Source: Symsagittifera roscoffensis
Taxonomy: Eukaryota; Xenacoelomorpha; Acoela; Convolutidae
Length of the DNA: 64,000 bases
Reading direction: 5' to 3'
NCBI RefSeq assembly: GCF_963678635.1
Contig: NC_087066.1
Span: forward strand, 55,508,312-55,572,311
A program made the position numbers and the translations under genes. The notes under the pieces are model-generated. The model saw nothing but the letters and a program-made list of their open reading frames with translations. It did not search any database and was not told where the DNA came from. The first letter of the stretch is position 1; every line of letters starts with the position of its first letter. Of this stretch, positions 33,401 to 43,466 are shown piece after piece.

Positions 33401-36400
33401 CCTTTTGGCTGGTGAATTGGTCCAATCCCTAAGGAAAATGGACGTCCGACCACCATCCCCGCACCCCATCACAGCCCCCCTTCTCTCTCTAAATCCGTCT
33501 CTGCCCACGAACAATTTAAGTTAAAATCACCTACTCTGAATTAAGTTAACATAAAATTGACATAAAAATTTTACTTTAACTGAACTCTATGTGACTCAGT
33601 GGCGTAACTACGTCGGGTTGAATTTTCAGGTGACTTACCCGGGTTGAAAAAACTGCTAATCAAACAACTTCCATTTATATAAAAAAACACCAATCAAACA
33701 ATCTTAGTACAAAATTGCATAAAAGGCCTATGATCAATACTTTTTTTAATATTGAAATTGTAAAACTATAAATTTGTCTTAATTTTCCCAATTTTTTGGA
33801 CAATACACAAATAAGTATGCCGAAACTACAAAAAAGTTTGGCTGGTTAATACATTTGCAATAAACAAGGATATTGCAATCGGGTACTTGACGTTTCCCCC
33901 GTAATTAACTTGGTTCACAGAATGATCAATAGTAGAAATGGTAAATTTAAGTTCGATCAATATTAGAAATAGTAAAATTTAAGTAAATTCATCAAATTTC
34001 TTGGCTCAGTTATGTTTTATGTTTACTCGGCTCAGTTGCCCAATTGTAGATTTTTTTTTCTATTCGTAATTAACATTGTATTTGCTTTAAGTGTTCTGGT
34101 TTTTTGCTTAAAAACTGTTTCGGCTTTTATCTTATTGGCTTAGTGACAAAGTGTTAAAAATCGTAACAGAAATTATTGCTCAAATACTTCATGACAACAA
34201 TGTTTTTTCAGCTTTTCTGTTTTCCCCCTTTTTTCGGCTTGACAGCTTTCGGCCTATGTTATGTCGACCTAATGGACTCATATTGCGTCGGCCTTCCACG
34301 AGCAAAAAAAATCTGTTTGTGCATGTCTGTGATGTGAGGGCGAGTGGGATTGAATAACTTTTGGTTAGTTTTCAAATTTTTTTTTGTTTTTTTTTCTCTC
34401 TTTTTTTTTGGCTTAATAGGTTTTGCCTATATTATATTAGCTTAGTGGCTTCATATCGTTTCATGTGACAATTAAATAAAGTTTTGTGTGTGATTTTTTG
34501 AGGGGAGGGGTTTATAATTATAAGTGTTAAGGAGGAAGGCGAATTTGTTTAATTCTTAGGTCTTGTTGATTCTTAGTCTTAGGTCTTGTAGTTCTGAAAG
34601 GTCTGTCTGCTAAAAGAAAGTTCTAGTAAAAGGATCAGCCTCCCTCTGCCGGTACGTACATGAGATGATTAAAACAGCAAAACTATCTCAGTTTTCTGGG
34701 AAAAGCTAGCACAAGCTTGTTTGCCTGCTTTTGCAGCTCACAATGTTTGAGCTAATTTTTGTAACAACGATTTTGTTTACACTGCTATAAGGAACTCTAT
34801 CAGCTTTAAACCCTCCCATTTTTTAAAATTTATTGGTTGAGTATCGTCTGTTTTCTGGGACAGATTTAAATTTAGATTGTTCAATGAAAACTTGCAGAGT
34901 AAATTTCGTTTCTGAAAATATGTGTATGGACTACGTAACTGTTGGTAAAAGATTTCAAGTATGTTTAAGCTTAGAACTGATTTTGAAGTAAAAACAAGAA
35001 TTGTTTTTTTTCCACCCTCAATTATGGTATATCCTCAAGATGCGTAAAAGGCCTATGAAATTAATAGGCCTTTTATCCATCATACTGTTTTCATAAAAGA
35101 TTTTTTTTTATCACACACTCGAGCAGCGTAATGTATTAATACGAACCTTCTTTTCTGGTAACATAACTCGCAAATAAAAATGTTCACTTATTTGGTGGCT
35201 TTTTTTGCCATAATCACGATCTGAAGCATTGAAAATTTCATAGCATCGTTCTCTACTTTATATGTGGCTAGTGTTTAGGTTTTATGGAGCGTTAATTGCT
35301 GAGTGCCCGGGATGACCAAAAATGTTTATCATACAACTCTCATAAACGGGAAATTTCTTGTCACACAGTTCCATACGTACAGGAAATTGTAAAAACCTCT
35401 ATAATAAACATTTTTCCACAAATGGAAATTTTATGACTAAAATTTTGCCATAAATGGAAATTGTATGACTAAAAATTTGTTCTGTATGGAAATTGTCTGA
35501 CAAACAGTTTTCGGAATTTTTTTTTTCAAATTTGGCACAAATTACGATAAAGCCCATCTAATAAGCCGTGCAATCTGTGAAGAGAGAAGAAAACCCGAGG
35601 AAAAAAGTTTTTTAGAAGTTGCAACCTCAGTTTCTTAATTTTCTGCAGTAAATTTTCTCAACTCTTTAGAGAGCAGCAAGGTCCTAATCATAATTCAAAG
35701 GAGGGGGGATTACTGGAGAGGGGGTTATATCAATATTTTAATAAAAAAAACCTGCATATCTGGGAGAAAATATCCGGCAAATCTCCCCAACATCGTGAAT
35801 CCACTACTTCTGACATCCACTAATGCATTTTCTATAAAGAAAATTATAACACGTGCGAGAAAACAGTAAATAAATAGACAGAATCGAATATATTATAACG
35901 TTGAAGTTGCTTTTCCAAGCTTTTGCTAAAAAACTAATTTCTGAAGAAAAAAGCGTAAAAAAGACAGTTTGATTTGAGTCAGTCGAAATATAGCCAGCTC
36001 TAGTCAATTCTGTCGAAATATAGCCATTTTTGGTAGAGTCGATCGAAAGATAGATATTTTCGGTCGAATCGGTCGAAGCATAACTCGAACACATCAACCC
36101 GGATCCGACATGATTGTTTGGCCTCGTAACTTCTACGCGTGTCCGATAAGAAACAGTAGCTTTAAAAATTCATGTATATTATTTTTAATTAACTACAGTA
36201 TAGTTTTAGATGCTTCATTTGATTTTGTGACAGTAGCATTTCAAATTGCTAACTCTTTTGATGGATTGTTTGTTCAATCCATTCTTCGAAGTAGGGCACT
36301 TTCATGAAGATGGTTACACCACCTAGACAGTTCTCACTTCCGTAGCCCATTACACCATAGATACACATGGCAAGGTCCTCTTCGTCAATCGGGAACAAGG

Positions 36401-39400
36401 CCCTCCCCCACTGTCGCCATCCATGTTACCCCCCCCCCCCCAAAGTACATACTTCCATCTCTGAAACGGGTGAATCGAATTATAATGTGAAAGCCAAGAC
36501 AAATATGTTTAATGATAGTCAACTGGTTGTTCTGGTGTTCTTGATCGTGTAAAGAAACATTTTTAGAAAGCAATACAAATTATAACTGGCACCTGAATTT
36601 TTTAATGCCGTCTGAATAACGACTGAAAAAGTGGTAATTTGATAGTTTGATAGTATCTCTGAAGACTATTTTTTTAAGCTGTTTCTCAAAAAACCCATCT
36701 TTTTGTGTAGTGCACTATTCTAACACTTGATCTAAATGGCCTTTTGCACATTAACTCTAGAAAAAAATATATATTTTTTTTCGACTGAGAAACTGCTACC
36801 AACTATCATTTGAAGTTTCCAATAACCGGTTTTCAAAAAGTTTCCGAAAAAGTTATTTTTTATGGCGAAAAAGCATGTCATACAATTTTCATGGTAAGCA
36901 TGTTTTTCAAAAAAAAAATTTAAAGCCAGTTTTTTCCGTCAGCAGTCTGTTCAACTGTGCTCAAAATGCGTGTAAAATACACTGTGCTCGAAATCATTGA
37001 AAATTTTTTTAAATTGTTTTCTGAAAATGTATGAAAATTGTTTGATAAGCATTTTCTCCATAGTTTTGATGGATGGAATTGTATGACAAGGATTTTTGTT
37101 GTATGGAATTGTATGATGAGCATCTTCGGTTTATGGAGGTCAACCCGGGTGGCTAACGCATTGAGGAGGATAATTTTTGCCAGGCCTTTTTTTCGAAACA
37201 AAAAGAAATCAGATATCCAATAACAACATCATTTAAGGTGATTCGTATATTTCAGTATACAAAACTCTCAGTCGTGATGCGAATAAAAAATAAAGTTTAA
37301 CCCACGAACAATTTAAGTTAAAATCACCTACTCTGAATTAAGTTAACATAAAATTGACATAAAAATTTTACTTTAACTGAGCTCTATGTGACTCAGTGGC
37401 GTAACTACGTCGGGTTGAATTTTGAGGTGACTTTCCCGGGTTGAAAAAACTGCTAATCAAACAACTTCCATTCATATAAAAAAACACCAATCAAACAATC
37501 TTAGTACAAAATTGCATAAAAGGCCTATGATCAAAATTTTTTTTAATATTGAAATTGTAAAACTATAAATTTGTCTTAATTTTCCCAATTTTTTGGACAA
37601 TACACAAATAATTATGCCGAAACTACAAAAAAGTTTGGCTGATTAATACCTTTGCAATAAACAAGGATATTGCAATCGGGTACTTGACGTTTCCCCCGTA
37701 ATTAAGTTGGTTCACAGAATGATCAAAATTAGAAATGGTAAATTTAAGTTCGATCAATATTAGAAATGATAAAATTTAAGTAAATTCATCAAATTTCTTG
37801 GCTCAGTTATGTTTTATGTTTACTCGGCTCAGTTGCCCAATTGTAGATTTTTTTTCTATTCGTAATTAACATGACAGATTTAAATTTAGATTGTTCAATG
37901 AAAACTTGCAGAGTAAATTTCGTTTCTGAAAATATGTGTATGGACTACGTAACTGTTGGTAAAAGATTTCAAGTATGTTTAAGCTTAGAACTGATTTTGA
38001 AGTAAAAACAAGAATTGTTTTTTTCCACCCTCAAATATGGTATATCCTCAAGATGCGTAAAAGGCCTATGAAATTAATAGGCCTTTTATCCATCATACTG
38101 TTTTCATAAAAGTTTTTTTTTATCACACACTCGAGCAGCGTAATGTATTAATACGAACCTTCTTTTCTGGTAACATGACTCGCAAATAAAAATGTTCACT
38201 TATTTGGTGGCTTTTTTTTTGCCATAATCACGATCTGAAGCATTGAAAATTTCATAGCATCGTTCTCTACTTTATATGTGGCTAGTGTTTAGGTTTTATG
38301 GAGCGTTAATTGCTGAGTGCCCGGGTTGACCAAAAATGCTTATCATACAATTCTCATAAACGGGAAATTTCTTGTCACACAGTTCCATACGTACAGGAAA
38401 TTGTAAAAACCTCTATAATAAACATTTTTCCACAAATGGAAATTTTATGACTAAAATTTTTGCCATAAATGGAAATTGTATGACTAAAAATTTGTTCTGT
38501 ATGGAAATTGTCTGACAAACAGTTTTCGGAATTTTTTTTTCAAATTTGGCACAAATTACGATAAAGCCCATCTAATAAGCCGTGCAATCTGTGAAGAGAG
38601 AAGAAAACCCGAGGAAAAAAGTTTTTTAGAAGTTGCAACCTCAGTTTCTTAATTTTCTGCAGTAAATTTTCTCATTTCTTTAGAGAGCAGCAAGGTCCTA
38701 ATCATAATTCAAAGGAGGGGGGATTACTGGAGAGGGGGTTATATCAATATTTTAATAAAAAAACCTGCATATCTGGGAGAAAATATCCGGTAAATCTCCC
38801 CAACATCGTGAATCCACTACTTCTGACATCCACTAATGCATTTTCTACAAAGAAAATTATAACACGTGCGAGAAAACAGTAAATAAATAGACAGAATCGA
38901 ATATATTATAACGTTGAAGTTGCTTTTCCAAGCTTTTGCTAAAAAACTAATTTCTGAAGAAAAAAGCGTAAAAAAGACAGTTTGATTTGAGTCAGTCGAA
39001 ATATAGCCAGCTCTAGTCAATTCTGTCGAAATATAGCCATTTTTGGTAGAGTCGATCGAAACATAGATATTTTCGGTCGAATCGGTCGAAGCATAACTCG
39101 AACACATCAACCCGGATCCGACATGATTGTTTGGCCTCGTATTTCTACGCGTGTCCGATAAGAAACAGTAGCTTTAAAAATTCATGTATATTATTTTTAA
39201 TTAACTACAGTATAGTTTTAGATGCTTCATTTGATTTTGTGACAGTAGCATTTCAAATTGCTAACTGTTTTGATGTATTGCTTGTTCAATCCAGTCTTCG
39301 AAGTAGGACACCGTCATGAAGATGGTTACACCACCTAGACAGTTCTCACTTCCGTAGCCCATTACACCAGAGATACACATGGCAAGGTCCTCTTCGTCAA

Positions 39401-40598
39401 TCGGGAACAAGGCCCTCCCCCACTGTCGCCATCCATGTTTTTCACCCCCCCCCCCCCCCAAAGTACATACTTCCATCTCTGAAACGGCTGAACCGAATTA
39501 TAATGTGAAAGCCAAGACAAATATGTTTAATGATAGTCAACTGGTTGTTCTGATGTTCTTGATCGTGTAAAGAAACATTTTTAGAAAGCAATACAAATTA
39601 TAACTGACACCTGAATTTTTTAATGCCGTCTGAATAACGACTGAAAAAGTGGTAATTTGATAGTATCTCTGAAGACTATTTTTTAAGCTGTTTCTCAAAA
39701 AACCCATCTTTTTGTGTAGTGCACTATGCTAACACTTGATCTAATTGGCCTTTCGCACGTTAACTCTAGAAAGATCAAAAATTTGGAGTGAGAATTGTAT
39801 TTTGGTAATTGAAACTTTCAATTGGTCAATTATTTTACGCTTTGAAAAAGTCAAGAACGGTATTTTTATGCAAGGGCATAAAAATATATATATTTTTTCA
39901 AATTATTTTTTTTTGGATTCAATGGCAATTTGCTCGCATTTTTCGACTGAGAAACTGCTACCAACTCATTTGAAGTTTCCAATTTCAAAAAGTTTCCGAA
40001 AAAGTTATTTTTTATGGCGAAAAAGCATGTCATACAATTTTCATATATGGAAATTGTATGGTAAGCATGTTTTTCAAAAAAAAATTTAAAGCCAGTTTTT
40101 TCCGTCAGCAGTCTGTTCAACTGTGCTCAAAAAGCGTGTAAAATACACTGTGCTCGAAATCATTTATAGTTTTTTTCAATTGTTTTTTGAAAATGTATGA
40201 GAATTGTATGATAAGCATTTTCTCCATAGTTTTGATTGATGGAATTGTATGACAAGGTTTTTTGTTGAATGGAATTGTATGATGAGCATCTTCGGTTTAT
40301 GGAGGTCAACCCGGGTGGCTAATGCGTGAGACTTATATTCTCTAGGGCACTGATCGAATCTGAGACGCACCAGGTTTTTTTTTTTAAATTGCGCCGTATG
40401 TTCACTTTTTTTTCTTATTGAGGCGTATAAAATAAAAGACCCGCTAGCGCCTTAATTTAAAACCAATTCAATATTGTGACATTCCAGGAGGCGAGAAAGA
40501 GAAAGCGATGGTGCAACGATCTACTGGACATGATTTTGGAGGGATACCCTTCCACAAAGGATCAGCTGATGGAAGAAATAGGGATCGAACCGTTCTGA
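27467..40598 (+). CDS. PSMC3IP: HOP2 homologous-pairing protein homologue (PSMC3IP/TBPIP)
   Basis: Four exons join in frame to 202 residues (human 217): 27467-27614, 32125-32279, 32840-33034 and 40488-40598. Exon 1 holds the winged-helix DNA-binding domain (KNRPFGANEVILSLQKQ, like NRPYSSQDVFGNLQRE in vertebrates). Exon 2 completes it with GTLKEKVYNKQKVYV, then begins the coiled coil. Exon 3 is the long coiled coil (LSSLPTLEKAKEDYEEL). Exon 4 carries the C-terminal lid (EARKRKRW, then ILEGYPSTKDQLMEEIGIE) and the stop. HOP2 works with MND1 to stimulate RAD51/DMC1 strand exchange in meiosis. Introns are 4.5, 0.56 and 7.45 kb; the first and third have grown by tandem duplication and transposable elements. 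The gene starts 450 bp after ACADVL on the same strand. Confidence 0.93.
28296..28805 (+). repeat. dispersed repeat R, copy 1 (HOP2 intron 1)
   Basis: About 510 bp from ATTGTTCCGACTTTCGATAC to CTGATACGAGCAGTCTTGTT. It recurs at 53421-53970 at roughly 85-90 percent identity by eye. A TGTTCCGACT word near the left end is inverted near the right end. There is no coding potential. It is likely a non-autonomous mobile element. Confidence 0.7.
28806..30479 (+). other. HOP2 intron 1, unique part
   Basis: AT-rich intron sequence. It has a small inverted repeat at about 28976-29036 (TTCTGTTTGTTTCAAAAC against TTTTCAAAACAAACAGAATT) and a short direct duplication near 29484-29550 (AGAAACATCTTCC and TTTGGTAATGAAGGA twice each). 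No gene is seen. Confidence 0.4.
30480..31098. repeat. tandem duplication in HOP2 intron 1, copy 1
   Basis: Landmarks GTAGATACAACGGTTTGTTG, ACAGCTGTGATAC, TAGCTGTTATACGTTGT, ACTGGATTGCTT, CGATGTGCGCARTAATAGAA and AACTGTCAAATGGTACAAAA occur in the same order about 965 bp further on. No coding content is recognised. Confidence 0.75.
31241..32072. repeat. tandem duplication in HOP2 intron 1, copy 2
   Basis: The second copy of the unit at 30480-31098, with an extra insertion of about 250 bp near 31280-31530. It ends about 50 bp before the acceptor of HOP2 exon 2. Confidence 0.75.
35305..37147. mobile_element. inverted-repeat element with TTATCATACAATTC motifs, copy A
   Basis: The left end GCCCGGGATGACCAAAAATG and right end ATGGAGGTCAACCCGGGT are inverted. 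Inside each end are repeated words TATCATACAATTCTCAT or their inverse (ATGGAATTGTATGAYRAGCA). There is no transposase. It contains the trypsin-like exon and a piece of the TTCGAC-rich repeat (about 35975-36105). It is part of the tandem duplication. Confidence 0.5.
36249..36460 (-). pseudogene. trypsin-like serine protease, last exon, copy A (frameshifted)
   Basis: On the minus strand, acceptor CCGTTTCAG is followed by a codon run to a stop at 36249-36251. One frame gives DGDSGGG, the active-site serine loop (GDSGG) of chymotrypsin-fold proteases. After a frame change near 36405 another gives IDEEDLAMCIYGVMGYGSEN, C-L-G-G-V and VPYFEEWIEQTI, the standard C-terminal strands and helix (GV.S.G..C....V.T.V..Y..WI). 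A poly(G) run of about 13 lies just upstream. The frameshift within the catalytic loop and the homopolymer make it non-functional as read. No upstream protease exons are seen nearby. Confidence 0.65.
38319..40316. mobile_element. inverted-repeat element with TTATCATACAATTC motifs, copy B
   Basis: It has the same ends as copy A. Here CCCGGGTTGACC at the left is perfectly inverted as GGTCAACCCGGG at the right (40304-40315). About 2.0 kb with no transposase. It is present through the segmental duplication, not a separate insertion, because flanks outside it are duplicated too. Confidence 0.5.
39261..39478 (-). pseudogene. trypsin-like serine protease, last exon, copy B (frameshifted)
   Basis: Second copy of the exon at 36249-36460. 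The frame to the stop at 39261 reads IDEEDLAMCISGVMGYGSEN, CLGGVTIFMTV and YFEDWIEQAIHQ. The GDSGG serine loop is in another frame, as in copy A, so the frame break predates the duplication. The poly(G) tract is longer here (about 15). Confidence 0.65.
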
Positions 40599-41081
40599 GA
40601 ATCCTTGAAGAAAAAGGATCATAAGTTTGTTTTATTTACAAATCACGTTGAACTACAATGCCAAAGTTATTTCAATATCGGAATTAAAAATGTATTTTGT
40701 CCAAGTCTCATTTAATATAAAAAAGTTTCATCAGCTATATCAATTAGTTAAGCAAATTCGTTGGCAGCTTGAAATACATGGCTTGGAAAACTAACATTAT
40801 TGTTTCGAAAACGCGATGAGTAGGATAGTTTGGCCAGGATTTTTTCCGAAAAAAAAAGAAATCAGATACTCAATAACAACATCATTCAAAGTGATTCATT
40901 TATTTCAGCATACAAAACTCTCAGCCGTGATTCGAATAACAAATATAGTTTTTCTGAAAGTTAGACAGCAGCAGTTATTTTCAAACTATTTTATCTGAAC
41001 AAATTTAATTTTTTTCCTTATATCATTTTTGCTCTTATGGTGATATATTACAACAAGTTGTAGTTTTTTTTTATTTATACG
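40599..41081 (+). other. HOP2 3' flank up to the Gypsy insertion
   Basis: The 3' UTR and flank of HOP2, AT-rich. 40826-40955 matches the end of duplication copy A. There is no canonical AATAAA close to the stop; AATATAAAA at about 40714 could serve. The last five bases, ATACG (41077-41081), are the target duplication of the Gypsy element. Confidence 0.5.
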
Positions 41082-41340
41082 TGTCATACCGCTACTGCAG
41101 TAGCAGTACTCACTATACGGATGTACAGCCAACCTCTGGTGTTAAATCATTATTTTATGGTACGCTCAAGGTCATACATAAGTGATGACACTGAGACTAA
41201 GTGAGAGATCAGAGTACTTAACAACGATCTATCTCTCAGTACATAAGAAAACAAAGAAAAGAGAAAATCTAAATTCAATCTTCTGAATAAAGTATTGAAT
41301 TCCAACTTGTTTTCAATTTGATATCGCAACGCATATCACA
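41082..41340 (+). repeat. 5' LTR of Gypsy element
   Basis: TG...CA boundaries. It contains a 14-bp palindrome GCTACTGCAGTAGC near its start and AATAAAG at about 41287, the likely polyadenylation signal. It is paired with 48024-48282. Confidence 0.95.
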
Positions 41341-43466
41341 TGGCGCAGCCAGCAGGATTCGCAGCTCAAGACAACAGAACGGATATGGGAATCCCGGTAT
41401 TTTGGGCATCAGCGAATTTAGACCCTCCGTGGCAATTTAAAATTTGGTTCGAACAATTTCTCATGGCGGTTACGGTAAAAGAAAATGTGAACCCAGAGAT
41501 TATTTTGGAAGAACCAAAAGACATATTAGAGGAACCACCACCACGCCCGGAAACGCCCAGGGATGGGGAGAACGAAGATGCGAGGAACGCTAGAATCCTT
41601 AGAGATAAACTAGCAAGAGACAGAGTAGCATTGGAGAACGAAGAGAAAAGAACAAGAGGCCCAAGAGTTGGACACAATGTCTTCTACAACGAAGTACAAA
41701 AGAAACTGGTGTCACGACTATTTCTATCTTTGGGCACTGAGGGAAAGAAAAGATTCCTACAAAAGAATCCGCACGCAGAAATATCAAAAATGACGTTCAG
41801 AGAAGTAACAGATCTGGCAGAAGTCTCGTTTCAAAAAGTGAAATGTGTAACCTACGAGAGATACAAGTTATTTACGAGAATGCAAGAATCTGGAGAATCT
41901 CTAGAATCATTTCACGCAGCGTTAACTGCTCAAGCAGCCAGATCAGAACTAGGAACATTGGAAAATGAAATAGTGCGAGACTTGTTCATCTCGAAGATGA
42001 AGAAGATGACATTACAGGATACGTTGACATTCGAAACTCTGGATCCAGTGGAAGTTCTAAAAAGAGCTATAAAATTCGAACATAGCAAGTTAACCACAAT
42101 GGCATTTCAAAAGACTAATGCAGCGGCTGCAGGAGGATCAAGTAGCAATTACACATCGGGTGTAAGAATAAAACAGGAACCTGTAATGGCAGTACGAAAT
42201 TTGGGGGGGAAAACCAAAACTCCAAATAGAAGAGAAAATAATAACAGACAGAATAATAACAAAAATCAAAACACGAAAACGAAACCATGTAATAGATGTG
42301 GAAGGATGTTTGAACAAGGACACCTAATAAACTGTCCAGCGATGGGAAAGGACTGTAAAAACTGTGGTAAACCGAATCATTTTGCTAAAATGTGCAGATC
42401 ACAACAAGTAAGTGAAATTGCGGAAGATTCGGAAGAATCGATAGTGGAATGCGACCAGATCAGTGAAGGTGTTGGGTCATGTAGTGAATTTGAAGTCATG
42501 TTGATACATACCCACTTACCGGAAAATGAACGAGTTTCAAAATATGTGAAAGATCGAATCAATGAAATGAGAAAAGAAACAAACGGAAAAGTGGTTAGAG
42601 TTCAGAAAATAGACTCTATTCGAGATCCAACATTGAACCGCGTAAAGTCACTAAAAGCTATGGTACGAATAGATAACCAGATTATTCAACTAACAGTGGA
42701 TACTGGTAGTCCTGTTTCATTTCTTAACTGGGCAACGACGAAAGAAATCATGGAAAAATCAAACAAAGTGAGATTCATACCGTCCGACAAATTGAACTTA
42801 CAAACCAAATTTGTGGACTACAACAAACAACCGATCAGTATCCTGGGAGCCCTAAAAACCAATCTGAGGTCAGCGGGCTGGGAAGTTAAGGGCGCAACCT
42901 TTCTGGTATCAGAGCGAAAAACTAGATGCATCATGGGATTAGACTTGCAAGGACAAGTGGGAATAGTGACTACACAAAGAACAGCGCCAAAAGAACTCAC
43001 CAGGTTTGACGTGCTCATGTGCGAGCAGTCGGAAGGTTGGAAAGAAAAATTTTTCAATAAATTTAAGAACTTATTTGAAAGGCAAGGCATTTCTAAAAAC
43101 CACATCGCCAGTTCAAAATTCAAATACCCACTATGTCCGATACAAGAAAAGGGGAGAAGAATCCCAATTCATATACAAGATAAAGTCGAAAAAGAAATCG
43201 AGAAGTTATTGACAGAAGGTCAAATAACAAAACTTGATAAGTGTACAAGTGATTGCTTTATCGCCCCGATTGTGATAACAGTAAAGAAGAACGACTCAAT
43301 AAAATTGGCAATGGACGCGAAACCAATCAATAGACAATTGTTTAAAAACAAATACCAAATGCCGAATGTAGACGAACTTATTGATGGGGTAAGCCAGATT
43401 GTAACTGAAAACAAAAAGGGTACGCTATATTTTTCGGTGTTAGATTTGAAATATGCGTACAGTTAA
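41340..43466 (+). pseudogene. Gypsy gag-protease-RT (N-terminal part), ended by in-frame stop
   Basis: 708 codons from ATG 41340 to TAA 43464-43466. Gag occupies about residues 1-390, with two zinc knuckles at about 316-352 (CNRCGRMFEQGHLINC and CKNCGKPNHFAKMC). The first has C-x2-C spacing but a shifted His; the second is a canonical CCHC. The aspartic protease follows, with LTVDTGSPVSF at about residue 450. Reverse transcriptase starts near residue 590 and includes FIAPIVITVKKND and LAMDAKPINRQ. The stop falls just after the conserved LDLKYAYS of the first catalytic motif. The same frame resumes at once and stays open to 47897, so the element had a single gag-pol polyprotein and one base change explains the break. 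Confidence 0.9.
41341..41356 (+). other. primer-binding site of Gypsy element
   Basis: TGGCGCAGCCAGCAGG begins right after the LTR. It starts TGG, as expected for pairing with a tRNA 3' CCA end. The gag start codon (ATG 41340-41342) uses the last base of the LTR and overlaps this site, an unusually tight arrangement. The tRNA is not identified. Confidence 0.65.

Larger units (their letters stand above)
33504..37300. repeat. large tandem duplication in HOP2 intron 3, copy A
   Basis: It begins CCCACGAACAATTTAAGTTA and runs without break into copy B, which begins with the same words at 37301. Copies look more than 95 percent alike over long stretches. Copy A has a block (about 34076-34858) that is missing from B. 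B has about 495 bp (about 40323-40818), including HOP2 exon 4, that is missing from A at about 37163. Confidence 0.9.
37301..40955. repeat. large tandem duplication in HOP2 intron 3, copy B (includes exon 4)
   Basis: 37301-40322 follows copy A. After exon 4, at 40826-40955, the words GGCCAGGATTTTTTCCGAAA, AGAAATCAGATAC and CAATAACAACATCATT match 37176-37290 at the end of copy A. The duplicated unit therefore originally included the last exon and its 3' flank. Confidence 0.85.

Noticed and set aside
35804-39110. Pair of 97-codon minus frames (35804-36097 and 38817-39110) conserved between copies
   Set aside because: They are nearly identical only because of the recent duplication, and part of each is TTCGAC-rich repeat read as YISTDST-like peptide.
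36367-39570. Plus-strand frames opposite the trypsin-like exons
   Set aside because: The protein similarity is on the minus strand; the plus frames are shadows.
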